The notes under the pieces: model-generated
What the model was told of the DNA's origin: nothing
Seen by the model: the letters and a program-made list of their open reading frames with translations, nothing else
Databases searched by the model: none
Assembly (NCBI GenBank): GCA_902810705.1
Contig: CADDYU010000004.1
Location: 1 to 63,961, forward strand
Direction of reading: 5' to 3'
DNA length: 63,961 nt
DNA from: Methylococcaceae bacterium
GTDB lineage: Bacteria > Pseudomonadota > Gammaproteobacteria > Methylococcales > Methylococcaceae
In this document: positions 27,565 to 37,570 of the stretch, piece by piece
Position numbering within the stretch: position 1 is the stretch's first letter
Layout: each line of letters starts with the position of its first letter
Position numbers and translations under genes: made by a program

Positions 27565-28956
27565 ATGACCACCTACATCGCGGATTTGATGGCCAGCCAT
27601 CCCGGCAGAAATTTCGAACTGCACGAACAACACCTTAATACCCAGATGGTCCGGGTGCTCAAAGCCATCGGCTACGACCGCGTCTACACTCGGGCCAGCG
27701 GCCCGTATCTTTATGACGATCGTCAAAACGAGTACCTGGACCTCCTGAGCGGCTTCGGTGTGTTCGCCCTGGGCCGAAACCACCCGGAGGTCGTTCGCGC
27801 GCTCCAGGAGGTGCTCGCCGCGGAACTGCCGGACATGGTGCAGATGGACGTGTCACTCTTAAGCGGGCTGTTGGCCGATAAGCTCCTGAAGCTCTGCCCC
27901 GACAAGCTCACCAAGATGTTCTTCTGCAACTCCGGCGCGGAAGCGGTGGAGGCCGCCATCAAGTTCGCCCGCTACACCACCAAGCGGGAGAAGATCGTCT
28001 ATTGCGAGCATGGATTTCACGGCCTCACGCTGGGCGCCCTATCGCTCAATGGCGAGAAGGTTTTCCGGGAAGGCTTCGGTCCCCTCTTGCCCGGCTGCAT
28101 CGCCATACCCTTCGATGATCTCACTGCTCTTGAAAACGCCCTGCGGGCCAAGGACGTAGCCGCCTTCATCGTCGAGCCCATTCAGGGCAAGGGCGTCAAC
28201 ATTCCCTCGGACGACTACCTCCCCGAAGCCGCCCGGCTCTGCGCTCAATACGGCGCCCTGTTCGTGGCCGACGAAATCCAGACCGGCATCGGCCGCACCG
28301 GAAAATTCTGGGCGATCGAGCACTTCGGCGTGGAGCCCGACATGATACTGACGGCGAAAGCCCTGTCCGGCGGCTTCATCCCCGTGGGCGGCGTCGCCAT
28401 GACCAGCCGGATCATGGACGCCGTGTTCAACCGCATGGACCGCGCCGTGGTGCACGGCTCGACCTTCTCCAAGAACAACATGGCCATGGCGGCAGGGCTG
28501 GCCACCCTCAAAGTGATCGAGGACGAAAAGTTGGTGGAAAACGCCGAACGACGGGGCGGGGAACTCATCGCCGGCATGCGGGCGCTGACCGACAAGTACG
28601 AGTTATTTCAGGAGGTACGCAGCAAGGGTCTGATGATCGCCCTGGAATTCGGCTCGCCCAGGAGCTTTTCCCTGAAAGCCGCCTGGAGCATGCTCGAGGC
28701 CGCCAACAAGGGCCTGTTCAGTCAGATGATCACCATTCCACTGTTCAAGAATCATCGGATTTTAAGCCAGGTCGCGGGCCATGGCATGAACGTGGTGAAG
28801 TTCCTGCCGCCCCTGGTAATTTCCGAAAGAGACCGGGACTGGATACTCAGTGCCTTGGACGAAGTCATCGCCGATTGCCACAAGGTACCGGGAGCGATTT
28901 GGGATTTGGGGAAGACCTTGGCGGGGCATGCGATGAAGAGCAAGGCGGGAGCTTAG
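27565..28956 (+). CDS. hpnO: Hopanoid aminotransferase HpnO
   Basis: 463 residues of a class III PLP aminotransferase. FCNSGAEAVEAAIKFARY, then VADEIQTGIGRTGKFW and TAKALSGGFIPVGG with Lys265 as the PLP-binding residue are clear. In hopanoid operons this enzyme makes 35-aminobacteriohopanetriol from ribosyl-derived precursors. GAGG precedes the ATG. It is the last gene of the operon. In other contexts the same fold would be called acetylornithine aminotransferase; position and family decide for HpnO. Confidence 0.92.
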   Translation: MTTYIADLMASHPGRNFELHEQHLNTQMVRVLKAIGYDRVYTRASGPYLYDDRQNEYLDLLSGFGVFALGRNHPEVVRALQEVLAAELPDMVQMDVSLLSGLLADKLLKLCPDKLTKMFFCNSGAEAVEAAIKFARYTTKREKIVYCEHGFHGLTLGALSLNGEKVFREGFGPLLPGCIAIPFDDLTALENALRAKDVAAFIVEPIQGKGVNIPSDDYLPEAARLCAQYGALFVADEIQTGIGRTGKFWAIEHFGVEPDMILTAKALSGGFIPVGGVAMTSRIMDAVFNRMDRAVVHGSTFSKNNMAMAAGLATLKVIEDEKLVENAERRGGELIAGMRALTDKYELFQEVRSKGLMIALEFGSPRSFSLKAAWSMLEAANKGLFSQMITIPLFKNHRILSQVAGHGMNVVKFLPPLVISERDRDWILSALDEVIADCHKVPGAIWDLGKTLAGHAMKSKAGA

Positions 28957-29124
28957 CCTGGGTAATCCGGACGCTGCTTGAGCGTTAACCCTTAAAAGAG
29001 CGGCCCGAACCTCAAACCGGGCGGTTGCGCCGATCGAAACTTACCTTAATTCGCCGGGCTCCGTAGGAATGGGAGTCTGGGCCTTCGAGCCTTCCTAAAG
29101 CTTTAAACCTTATCAATAACCCCT

Positions 29125-29490
29125 ATGCCACGCTTCGCAAAACTGCTTACCCTCCTCGCCGCCTGGCTGCTCCTCGCCGCCGGCGGACCGGCCCATGCTC
29201 ACGCCGTGGTCACCGAGTCCTCTCTCGTCCACGAACCCATTAAGCCGGGCCATGCCACCACCGTGGTGCTGTTCTTCAACGCCGACGTGGAATTGAAGCT
29301 GTCGCGGGTGTTCCTGGTGAGCGCGGGCGATGTTTATCAGCCGGTGGATATCGCGCGGGGCCAGAAACCGGGCGAACTGCGCATCCATCTGCCGGCCCTG
29401 AAACCGGGCGATTATGCGATCAAGTACAAGGTTTTCGCGGCGGACGGGCATCTGACCGAGAACGCCCTGCGTTTCCACGTTTCCGAATAG
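29125..29490 (+). CDS. copC: CopC-like periplasmic copper-binding protein
   Basis: 121 residues. The signal peptide ends at GPAHA so that the mature protein starts with His (HAVVTESS), the N-terminal copper ligand of CopC. AADGHLTEN near the C-terminus supplies the Asp-x-His ligands of the Cu(II) site. The rest is the CopC beta sandwich (PGDYAIKYKVFAADG). It would bind Cu(II) in the periplasm and pass it to the CopD-like partner encoded 11 bases downstream. For a methanotroph this pair may feed copper uptake rather than resistance; that is inference. Confidence 0.9.
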   Translation: MPRFAKLLTLLAAWLLLAAGGPAHAHAVVTESSLVHEPIKPGHATTVVLFFNADVELKLSRVFLVSAGDVYQPVDIARGQKPGELRIHLPALKPGDYAIKYKVFAADGHLTENALRFHVSE

Positions 29491-29501
29491 GGAGCCGCCG
29501 C

Positions 29502-31175
29502 ATGTACATGCAGGGTTTGGCCAATTTCATCGACGACTTCCTGGGCGGACTGATCCTGGTCGGCTATGCCCTGGTGGTGGGCAGCCTTCTCTGGAGCTTT
29601 TTTATTCTCAAGGTCTGGTCGGACCGACCGGCCGCGGGCGAATCCATCGTCCGTCGCGCCGTGGCCGTGCTGCGGTTCGGCGCCATTGCCCTCGCGATCA
29701 TGCAGGGCGCCAAGCTGATCATCAAGGGCCTGGTGCTGTGGGGCGTCCTGGGAGAATTGCCCATCGCCGCCTACGCGGGCACCGCGCAATTCCAGGCGGG
29801 CTTGGGGCGCTTCCTGCTGGCCTTGGGCATCGTTTATCTCAGCGGTCGGCTACTGCGGGAACCCGCCAACCGCCGCCACTGGAATCTCCTGGCCGGCCTC
29901 ACCGTCCCGCTGGTGATTGCCGGGGCCTGGCTGGTGCACGCCGTTGGGCGCTTCGAGCACCGCGAACCGCTCATGCTCCTGACCATCCTGCATCAGTTCG
30001 CGGCCGCCGTGTGGTTCGGCGGCGTGGCGCAACTCCTGGGTTTGTGGCGCCTGGGCCGCCATAGCGCCGAAGCCAGGAAATTCTGGCCCGCCGCCATCGT
30101 CCGCTTTGGCCTCCTGGGCGCGAGCTCCGTGCTCCTGCTGGTGCTCACCGGCCTGCCCTTGGCCTATGTCTACGTGGCCTCGTGGGACGGCCTATTCGGC
30201 ACCGGCTACGGCAGCCTCGTCGCCACCAAGATCATCCTGCTGGGCGTGGCGCTCGGCTTCGCCTATCTTAACCGCCGCGCCGGCAAGTCGTGGCTGGCGC
30301 GGAAGCAGAATGGCGCCCTCACCCGCAAAGTCCCCCACTACATCGAGGCGGAAGCCTTCGTCCTGGTGGGGATTTTGTTCATCGCCGCCACCCTGTCCTC
30401 GCAGCCACCCTCCGAGGACCTCGCCGGCAATCGGGAGCTCACCGCCACGGTTTCGGAAGTGGTGCACATGTTCCTGCCGCGCCCGCCCAAAATTCATTCG
30501 CCCAGTCACGAACAATTGCTCGCCGGCGAGGCGGGTCGCATGGCCGTGGTCAACAAGGTGCCTTCGGTCGCGGCGACCGAATGGTCCGACTATAACCACA
30601 ATATCGCCGGCCTGTTCCTTACGGTAATGGGTCTCGTCGCCATGCTGTCCTATCTCCGCGCCCCGGGTTTTCGTTGGACGAATTACTGGCCTTTGGGCTT
30701 CGTCGGGCTCAGCATTTTCCTATTCTTTCGGAGCGACGCCGAAACCTGGCCCTTGGGTCCCATAGGCTTTTGGGAAAGCACCTTTAGTAACGGAGAAGTC
30801 TTTCAACACCGTGTCGCCACCTTGCTCGCCTTTGCCCTCGGCGTCTTGGAAATCCGCGCCCGCACTCGTCCCGATTCCCGAAAACTCCGGTACGTCTTTC
30901 CCGTGCTCTGCGCCTTCGGCGGAATCCTACTACTGACCCACGCTCATGCGCAGTTCGAGTTGAAGAGCGAATTCCTGATTCAGTCCACCCACACCACCAT
31001 GGGCCTGCTGGCGGTCCTCATGGCTACAGGGCGCTGGCTGGAGCTCCGCCTCGCCCCCGGAGTCCTCATGGGCTGCGAAAGCTACCGGGAAGGCCGCATT
31101 GCGGGCTTCATCGCCATTTTCTCGATGTTTCTCATCGGCAACATCATGATGTATTACCGGGAGCCCTTGTTTTGA
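29502..31175 (+). CDS. copD: CopD-family copper transport membrane protein, extended
   Basis: 557 residues, much longer than a minimal CopD (about 300). The N-terminal two thirds has eight or so membrane helices with the CopD features HQFAAAVWFGGVAQL and an AGAWLVHAVG-type His segment. A soluble stretch near 320-365 follows (RPPKIHSPSHEQLLAGEAG), then about five more helices, with LLLTHAHAQFELKSEFLIQ and QSTHTTMGLLAV adding histidines. It is probably a copper permease acting with CopC. The C-terminal domain of unknown function is the interesting part. Confidence 0.85.
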   Translation: MYMQGLANFIDDFLGGLILVGYALVVGSLLWSFFILKVWSDRPAAGESIVRRAVAVLRFGAIALAIMQGAKLIIKGLVLWGVLGELPIAAYAGTAQFQAGLGRFLLALGIVYLSGRLLREPANRRHWNLLAGLTVPLVIAGAWLVHAVGRFEHREPLMLLTILHQFAAAVWFGGVAQLLGLWRLGRHSAEARKFWPAAIVRFGLLGASSVLLLVLTGLPLAYVYVASWDGLFGTGYGSLVATKIILLGVALGFAYLNRRAGKSWLARKQNGALTRKVPHYIEAEAFVLVGILFIAATLSSQPPSEDLAGNRELTATVSEVVHMFLPRPPKIHSPSHEQLLAGEAGRMAVVNKVPSVAATEWSDYNHNIAGLFLTVMGLVAMLSYLRAPGFRWTNYWPLGFVGLSIFLFFRSDAETWPLGPIGFWESTFSNGEVFQHRVATLLAFALGVLEIRARTRPDSRKLRYVFPVLCAFGGILLLTHAHAQFELKSEFLIQSTHTTMGLLAVLMATGRWLELRLAPGVLMGCESYREGRIAGFIAIFSMFLIGNIMMYYREPLF

Positions 31176-31176
31176 A

Positions 31177-31206
31177 CAAAGGCTTTCGGCAAGGAAAAAG
31201 CCTTTG
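31177..31206 (+). terminator. Hairpin after copD
   Basis: CAAAGGCTTT (31177-31186) and AAAGCCTTTG (31197-31206) form a perfect 10-bp stem with a 10-base loop, starting two bases after the copD stop. The T-run is weak, so it may stop transcription inefficiently or protect the message end. Confidence 0.5.
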
Positions 31207-31450
31207 GCTTATGGCCCTCTTGGTGGGAAACCCGGGCTCCGATCCGCGCTGGGATGAATCCGGCAAAAATTCTCTAGAGGCGGAAAACGCGATGCTGCTC
31301 TCGATGTCCGCCCTCGGCGCAGCTCGGTGCGCCCTTGAATTTTGAGAATGACAGGAATCGGCGGGCCATTCTGCATTTCCGCTCCCAAAGCGGGCCGCCT
31401 ATCGGCTAGGCTTAATTCCGATCCAAACTCCGCGGTGATTATCCAAACCC

Positions 31451-32485
31451 ATGAATCCGACTAAATCGCATCTTACGGAAAGAGGCCGATACCGCGAGAC
31501 CTTATCCATTGTCTTACCTGCCAAGGACGAGGCGGACAGTCTGCGGAGGCTGCTGCCGGAACTTCGCCGGTGTATGCCGGACGCGGAAATACTGGTCGTA
31601 AACGACGGCTCGCGCGACGAGACGGAAGAAGTCTCCCGCGCCGCCGGCGTGAAAGTCGTCAGCCATCCCTACAGTCTCGGCAACGGCGCGGCGGTAAAAA
31701 CCGGCGCCCGGTATGCCGCGGGCGACATCCTGATCTTCATGGATGCCGACGGGCAGCACGACTCTGCCGATATCCCAAGATTGCTGGAGAAGCTGGCAGA
31801 AGGCTACGAGATGGTAATCGGCGCGCGGTGCTCCGGCAGCCACGCGTCGCTCGGGCGACGTGGCGCCAATTACTTTTACAACAGGCTCGCTTCGGCGATG
31901 ACCGGTTACCGTATCGAAGATCTCACTTCCGGCTTCCGAGCGGTTCGAGCCCGCCATTTCCGCAAGTTCCTCTATCTTCTGCCGAATGGATTTTCCTATC
32001 CCACCACCAGCACCATGGCGTTTTTTCGATCCGGTTACCCGGTCGCTTATGTGCCAATCCGGGCCGAGAAACGCATGCAAGCCGGAGCCAGCAAGATCCG
32101 AATGGGTCGCGACGGATTGCGATTCTTCGTCATCATTCTGAAGATCGGCGCCCTGTTTTCCCCCATGCGCCTGTTTTTGCCGGTTAGTGGCCTCTTGTTT
32201 CTAGGGGGGCTTGATCTCTACATCTACAATTACCTAACTACAGGCCGTTTCACCAACATGAGCGCCTTCCTGCTGCTATCGGGCCTATTCACGTTTCTCA
32301 TCGGAATACTCTCGGAGCAGATATCCTCTCTGCATTACCGCGGCGTGGAGGAGGATCAGAGACGGACCCGGCGCGATGGGCGTCCGAGGATCTGCGCGGC
32401 TGAGAAAAGGGCCGAGGAAGTCGCCGAACCGGCGCTGAGCCGCGCCGATTCGGCTGAAGCACGGAAGCGAATGCGAGCTTCCTGA
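31451..32485 (+). CDS. Glycosyltransferase family 2, dolichyl-phosphate-sugar type
   Basis: 344 residues. LSIVLPAKDEADSLRRLLPE opens a GT-A fold; ILVVNDGSRDET and FMDADGQHDSADIP give the nucleotide-sugar DxD. DLTSGFRAVRA is typical of the DPM1/GT2 subfamily that charges polyprenyl phosphates. Two membrane helices follow (about 240-260 and 270-295), then a charged tail of about 45 residues rich in Arg/Glu. Likely product is a polyprenyl-phosphate sugar for envelope glycans; acceptor and sugar are unknown. No partner gene is adjacent. Confidence 0.85.
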   Translation: MNPTKSHLTERGRYRETLSIVLPAKDEADSLRRLLPELRRCMPDAEILVVNDGSRDETEEVSRAAGVKVVSHPYSLGNGAAVKTGARYAAGDILIFMDADGQHDSADIPRLLEKLAEGYEMVIGARCSGSHASLGRRGANYFYNRLASAMTGYRIEDLTSGFRAVRARHFRKFLYLLPNGFSYPTTSTMAFFRSGYPVAYVPIRAEKRMQAGASKIRMGRDGLRFFVIILKIGALFSPMRLFLPVSGLLFLGGLDLYIYNYLTTGRFTNMSAFLLLSGLFTFLIGILSEQISSLHYRGVEEDQRRTRRDGRPRICAAEKRAEEVAEPALSRADSAEARKRMRAS

Positions 32486-32656
32486 TCACCCTAGCCTTCG
32501 CCGAGATTGCGCCTCTGGGGATCTCTTCCAAGCGAAGGCATTGTGCGGAGCCTCCCTGCACGCGCGAGGCTCGGTTCAAGCGGGATTTCTCGGAATCTAA
32601 AGGAAAGACCTGAAGCTCTGCTTTGAGCATTTAGGAGCGCTAACCGAAAAAATCGT

Positions 32657-34153
32657 TCAGTTGGGTTCGGATAGCGCCGCCGACATCCCATCCTTCGACA
32701 CCGGCCGCTCCAAAGTTCCCGCTCCATCACCGTCCGGCCCGAGTTCAGCCCTCTCCAAAATGCTCTTTGGCAGCCGCTTGTTCACCTTGACGCCCAATTC
32801 CACGAAACGCTCCGCCTGGCCGATGAGATTGCCCCGGCCCCGCGTGAGCTTGTTCAAGGCGTCCTCGTAGCTCCGCTGCGCGCTGCCGAGGTGCAGGCCC
32901 AGCCTTTCCAGATCCTCGACGAAACCGCGCAGCTTGTCGTAGATCATTCCGGCCCGGTCGGCGATGAGCTTAGCGTTTTCGTTGCGGCGCTCGTAGCGCC
33001 AGATGTTTTCGACGGTGCGGAGCGTCGCCAAGAGGGTGGTCGGGGTCACTACCACGATATGGCTGCCGAAGGCGTCCGCGAACAGCTTGTCGTCGTGCTG
33101 GAAGGCCAGCATGAACGCCGCTTCGATGGGCATGAACAGGAGGATGAAGTCCAGGGAGCGAAGCCCGCTCAGCCCGGCATAATCCTTCTGCGCCAAGGCC
33201 TTGATGTGGTTGCGGATGGCCTGCACATGCTCCCGCACCGCGGCCTCCCGGTCCGGCCCATCGTCCAGGGCGCAGCAACGTTCATAGGCCACCAGGGACA
33301 CCTTGGAATCGATAACGATGTCACGGCCTTCCGGCAACCGCACGATCACGTCGGGCCGGAACAGCCGCTGGTCTCCATCGCGAAAGCCGCCCTGGGTCTC
33401 ATACTCGATCCCCTTGCGCAGCCCCGACTGCTCCAGCACCTTCTCCAGGATCAATTCGCCCCAATTGCCCTGCAGTTTCTTGTCGCCCTTGAGGGCGCGG
33501 GTCAGGTTGACCGCCTCCTGGTTGATGCGCTGGGTCTCCCGGCGCAAATTCTCGATCTCCTGCTTGAGCGAGGCGCGGTCCTTGGCGTCGTGCACGTGGA
33601 TGTCGTCAATCTTCTTCCGGAAATCCCCCAGTTGCTCGCGGAGCGGAGTCAAAAGCCCATCCAGCTGGGTGCGGTTCTGCTCGGTGAACTTCTGGGCCTT
33701 TTCATCCAGGATCCGCTGGGCCAGGCTGTCGAATTGGGCGAGCAAGTGGTCCTCGGTCTTTTTCAGCAAAGCGAGCTTCTCGTCCGTGGCCCTCTTTTCA
33801 TGATCCAGCCGGGTCCGGAGTTCGGTGCACTCGGACTGCAGGCTTTCGATGTGAGCGGCCTTGCGGCGCGACTCCTCTTCCAAAGCGGAAAGGCGGCTGA
33901 TTCTTTCCTCCGCCACCGCCAGTCGAGTTTGCAAGGTGTGAACTGTCTCGGTACGCGACGCCAGCTCCATATCCAGAGCCGAGATTCTCGAGGCTTGCTC
34001 CCGAGCCTGCCGCTCGCATTCTGCCGGCTGATGCCCCCGATGCCGGCGCCCGGCGAGCCACCATCCGGCCAATAGGCCCACCAGCAGCCCGGCAATCAGC
34101 GCCGAAACTACGGAAGGTCGCGCCAGCTCAACACTCCAGAGAGTGGATTCCAT
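32657..34153 (-). CDS. rmuC: DNA recombination protein RmuC
   Basis: 498 residues: one N-terminal membrane helix (about 14-33, VSALIAGLLVGLLAGWWLAG), a coiled coil to about residue 190, then the RmuC domain with ALKGDKKLQGNWGELILEKVL, then VIDSKVSLVAYERCC and LDFILLFMPIEAAF, related to restriction-endonuclease folds. RmuC limits inversions between short repeats in E. coli and has been tied to anti-plasmid or anti-phage action, without a defined mechanism. It stands 24 bases after the DedA/LssY gene stop-to-start on the same strand; both may share a transcript with hemL. Confidence 0.93.
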   Translation of the reverse strand: MESTLWSVELARPSVVSALIAGLLVGLLAGWWLAGRRHRGHQPAECERQAREQASRISALDMELASRTETVHTLQTRLAVAEERISRLSALEEESRRKAAHIESLQSECTELRTRLDHEKRATDEKLALLKKTEDHLLAQFDSLAQRILDEKAQKFTEQNRTQLDGLLTPLREQLGDFRKKIDDIHVHDAKDRASLKQEIENLRRETQRINQEAVNLTRALKGDKKLQGNWGELILEKVLEQSGLRKGIEYETQGGFRDGDQRLFRPDVIVRLPEGRDIVIDSKVSLVAYERCCALDDGPDREAAVREHVQAIRNHIKALAQKDYAGLSGLRSLDFILLFMPIEAAFMLAFQHDDKLFADAFGSHIVVVTPTTLLATLRTVENIWRYERRNENAKLIADRAGMIYDKLRGFVEDLERLGLHLGSAQRSYEDALNKLTRGRGNLIGQAERFVELGVKVNKRLPKSILERAELGPDGDGAGTLERPVSKDGMSAALSEPN

Positions 34154-34176
34154 GTTCGTTACTTGTCGATAAAAAC

Positions 34177-36087
34177 TCAGGGCGTTTCCGGTGGAACCAG
34201 AACGGCTTGAACCGCCTCCCCTCGGCCTTGAACGATGGCCGGAAGATAGGACCGGAGTTCGGCAGCGAACAGGCGCAAGGCTTCTGAATCGTCGCCGGTC
34301 TCATCAAGCAACTTTAGCAGACCGAGGAACTCTTGCGCCTCCAAGAACGCTACCCGGCCCACCCAGATCGGAACCGACGGGTCCGCCAATTCAAACCCGC
34401 TCGGCCAAAACCGCACGATCAGCCACCGCCCCTCGGAAATCGGCCTAATCAGTCGCAGCGCATCGGCGTCGGCATGATTAAAGTGGGGTAAGACCGGAAG
34501 TTCGGCGATGTCCGCCTCCGGGTTGAGGATTCGAAGCGCCGGCCCCAAGTCCAGCGGCTTGGCCTCGCGCCAGCCGTGGCGGGTGAGCGTCGCGCGGACC
34601 GTTTCCAGCGAGGCGGCCCACTGCACTGCCAGAGGCTCTTCAGGCCGGCCGAAGTTCTGCGCCCGCTGAGCCGGGAGCCGATGCCAGCCCCGCGTTAGCC
34701 ATTCCTGCTGGGAAACCGCGATGCGGGGCGCATGGTATTGGAATTCCTCCAGGGAATGGTTGCACCAGAGAATCACGCCTATTGCCCCCAAGGTGAAGGG
34801 AGCCAGCCAGACGAGGCTCTCGGCCGGTGCCTCCTCAGGGCTGTGGCGGCGATAGGCGGTTCCCAAGAGGATCAGCCAGATCGAAGCCAGAGCCAAGGTG
34901 AAACCGACTCCCAGCAATTGGCCGTCACCGAAATACAGGCGGGCGAAGGCGATGGTCACCGCAAGCAACGCCGCCGCCCCGTACGCAAGCCAGCGCCCGG
35001 TGGCCGGCACCCAGCCGGCCAGCAGCACCGCGGTGAAGCCATAGGCCACGGCTCCATTCAGCACGGGGCCGTCCACCAGCGGCCGGGTGAACATGATAGC
35101 GCTCAACATTCCAAGCCCGGCCGCAAAGCCGAGCCCGACCAGCAAATGAGTCAGTGCGATGCGCCGCCCTCGAAACAGCAGCCAAATCGCTACGACCGCG
35201 GAAAATCCCAGCACCGCTGGAAGCTCTCCCAAGTCTTGGCCTATGGCCAGGGCATAATCGGCGACCGGGTTGCGCCAGGCTTCCAGGGAAACCGCCAGCA
35301 AGTCCGCCGAAATCAAAGTTGAAGCCATCAGGCCGACGGCGCTCAGGATCACCGCCCAGGCCAGAAGTCCCGCGTAATCCCGCTGATTCGCTTCGATGAG
35401 CGGCGTAGCCAGCCGGCTAAACCCAGGATGAGCCTTGCAAAGATCAAAGCTCAGCAGAATGAATCGATGGGTGCGTGGCCTGAAATAAGCATAAAGCCGC
35501 CGGCTGAGCCACAAGGTCAGCCAAGACAGCGCCAGCAAGGCCAAAATCAAGGCCGCAAGCCGCCCCGCAACTCGCGCCGCCAGGTCGAGCGAGGCGCCAA
35601 ACACCACGCCCGGCAGTAGATAAGCCGGTCCCCAAAGCAGGGCCGATAGGACATTGATTATCAGGAATTGCCGCACCGGCATCGCCAGCATCCCCGCTAC
35701 CAGGGGAATCACGGCTCGGACCGGCCCCACGAATCGACCGAACAACACGCTGAAGCCGCCATAGCGGCGGAAGAAGGCCACCCCCCGGTCGATCATTCCG
35801 GGATAGCGGGTGAACGGCCAGAGCGAACCCACCCGGGAGCGGTAATGCCAACCGACCCAGAAGCTGAGCCCATCCCCCGTAATCGCCCCAGCCACGGCGT
35901 AACCACAGATCGGCTCGAACGCCAGGGCGCCAGTCCCAACCAAGGCCCCCGCGGCAAACATCATCGCGACGCCGGGAACGATGAGGCCGATCACGGCCAG
36001 AGATTCGGCCATCGCAATCAGGAACACCGCGAGGCCGGCGAAATCGGGGTGCTGGGCGACCCAGCCGTAAAAGGCGGTTAAGTTCAA
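34177..36087 (-). CDS. DedA / PAP2-like / LssY-C fusion membrane protein
   Basis: 636 residues in three parts. Residues 1-200 are DedA (SNARE-associated): [17 protein letters not shown], then [18 protein letters not shown]. Residues about 235-415 have the six-helix outline of a PAP2 lipid phosphatase, but where family members have PSGH there is LNGAVAYG, and where they have HxxxD there is GDGQLLGV, so the catalytic His and Asp appear lost. Residues about 430-620 match the LssY C-terminal domain ([11 protein letters not shown], then [12 protein letters not shown]). It likely acts on lipid transport across the inner membrane. Start is TTG 36087, sharing TTGA with the hemL stop. Confidence 0.85.
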   Translation of the reverse strand: MNLTAFYGWVAQHPDFAGLAVFLIAMAESLAVIGLIVPGVAMMFAAGALVGTGALAFEPICGYAVAGAITGDGLSFWVGWHYRSRVGSLWPFTRYPGMIDRGVAFFRRYGGFSVLFGRFVGPVRAVIPLVAGMLAMPVRQFLIINVLSALLWGPAYLLPGVVFGASLDLAARVAGRLAALILALLALSWLTLWLSRRLYAYFRPRTHRFILLSFDLCKAHPGFSRLATPLIEANQRDYAGLLAWAVILSAVGLMASTLISADLLAVSLEAWRNPVADYALAIGQDLGELPAVLGFSAVVAIWLLFRGRRIALTHLLVGLGFAAGLGMLSAIMFTRPLVDGPVLNGAVAYGFTAVLLAGWVPATGRWLAYGAAALLAVTIAFARLYFGDGQLLGVGFTLALASIWLILLGTAYRRHSPEEAPAESLVWLAPFTLGAIGVILWCNHSLEEFQYHAPRIAVSQQEWLTRGWHRLPAQRAQNFGRPEEPLAVQWAASLETVRATLTRHGWREAKPLDLGPALRILNPEADIAELPVLPHFNHADADALRLIRPISEGRWLIVRFWPSGFELADPSVPIWVGRVAFLEAQEFLGLLKLLDETGDDSEALRLFAAELRSYLPAIVQGRGEAVQAVLVPPETP

Positions 36088-37361
36088 AGCTTTGCGAAAA
36101 CTCGCTCCGCGGCGTTTAAAGTCGCCACGATAACACTTTCATCGTGAGCCGCGGAAACAAAACCGGCCTCGAAGGCCGACGGTGCCAGATAAACGCCTTC
36201 TTTCAACATGCCGTGGAAGAAGCGTCTGAACCGTTCCGAATCGCAGGCTATGGCTTCGGCGAAGCTGAAGACCGAGGCCTGGGCCGTGAAGAAAACGCCG
36301 AACATGCCGCCGACGGCGTTAACCACGAGCGGAATGCCCGCCCGTGCCGCTCGCGCCTTGAGCCCATCCGCGAGGATTCGGGTCTTTTCCGCCAGGCGCT
36401 CGAAGAAGCCCGGTTCGGCAATCAGCTCCAGGGTCTTGAGCCCGGCCGCCATCGCCACCGGATTGCCGGAGAGCGTGCCGGCCTGATAGACGGGGCCAAG
36501 CGGCGCCAGCATTTCCATGATCTCACGTCGACCGCCGAATGCCCCGACCGGCATCCCGCCGCCGATGACCTTGCCCAACGTGGTGAGATCGGGCGTGATG
36601 CCGTAAAGCTGCTGCGCGCCGCCTAAACCCACCCGAAAACCGGTCATCACCTCGTCAAAGATCAGCACCGCGCCATGGCTATCGCAGCCTTCCCGAAGAG
36701 CCTGCAAAAAGCCGGGCTTGGGCGGCACGCAGTTCATGTTGCCGGCCACGGGCTCCACGATTACGCCGGCGATTTCTTGGCCGTAACGGGCGAAGACTTC
36801 ATGCACCTCGGCCACGTCGTTGAATTGCAGGGTCAGGGTATGCTTGGCCAGATCGGCCGGAACCCCGAGCGAACTGGGCACGCCGAGGGTCAGCGCGCCG
36901 GAACCGGCCTTGACCAGCAGCGAATCGGAATGACCGTGGTAACAGCCTTCGAACTTCACGATCTTGTCCCGACCGGTGAACCCTCGGACGAGACGGATGG
37001 CGCTCATGGTCGCCTCGGTGCCGGAACTCACCACCCGTACCAGCTCCAATGAAGGCACCAGTTCGCACAGCCTCTTGGCCATAGTCGTTTCGATAGGCGT
37101 CGGTGCGCCGTAGCTGAGGCCAAGGTCCACCGCGGCGTGCACGGCCTTCAGCACCTCCGGATGGGCATGACCCAGGACCATCGGGCCCCAGGACCCCACG
37201 TAGTCGATGTACCGCCTCCCGTCGGTGCCGTAGAGGTACGGCCCCTCCGCCCGTTCGACGAACACCGGCGTTCCGCCGACGTTCTTGAAGGCTCGAACGG
37301 GTGAATTGACCCCGCCGGGGATGTAGTTTTTGGCCAGCGTGAATAAATCGTCGTTGCTCAT
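36084..37361 (-). CDS. hemL: Glutamate-1-semialdehyde 2,1-aminomutase
   Basis: 425 residues, the usual length. It starts [20 protein letters not shown], with [19 protein letters not shown] and [19 protein letters not shown], where Lys in GKVIGGG binds PLP. It makes 5-aminolevulinate in the C5 heme pathway in the cytoplasm. Its stop overlaps the TTG start of the DedA fusion, an uncommon pairing. The ATG at 37361 is preceded by GGAACGAG-like sequence. Confidence 0.97.
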   Translation of the reverse strand: MSNDDLFTLAKNYIPGGVNSPVRAFKNVGGTPVFVERAEGPYLYGTDGRRYIDYVGSWGPMVLGHAHPEVLKAVHAAVDLGLSYGAPTPIETTMAKRLCELVPSLELVRVVSSGTEATMSAIRLVRGFTGRDKIVKFEGCYHGHSDSLLVKAGSGALTLGVPSSLGVPADLAKHTLTLQFNDVAEVHEVFARYGQEIAGVIVEPVAGNMNCVPPKPGFLQALREGCDSHGAVLIFDEVMTGFRVGLGGAQQLYGITPDLTTLGKVIGGGMPVGAFGGRREIMEMLAPLGPVYQAGTLSGNPVAMAAGLKTLELIAEPGFFERLAEKTRILADGLKARAARAGIPLVVNAVGGMFGVFFTAQASVFSFAEAIACDSERFRRFFHGMLKEGVYLAPSAFEAGFVSAAHDESVIVATLNAAERVFAKL

Positions 37362-37442
37362 GCTCGTTCCTGGGATGGCCTCTGCCTGATGGCTCGCTAT
37401 TTTTACCCGAAAAGGCCGCGGGAACGAGAGGCAATTTGAGGG

Positions 37443-37468
37443 CGATCCGCCCGAGGGCGGGCGGATCG
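37443..37468. repeat. Perfect 11-bp hairpin upstream of hemL
   Basis: CGATCCGCCCG (37443-37453) and CGGGCGGATCG (37458-37468) pair perfectly around AGGG. It lies about 80 bases before the hemL start and about 100 bases after the stop of the debranching-enzyme gene, both read leftwards. Without a T-run it is either a weak terminator or an RNA structure in the hemL leader. Confidence 0.5.
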
Positions 37469-37570
37469 GGAATATCGTGTCGGATTCGGCAGATCGGTTG
37501 AAGTCGAGAGCCTGTCTATGGCCTACATTCCGAGCGCCGTCAAGTGCCCTCCATGAGGACGGAGGCTCTG

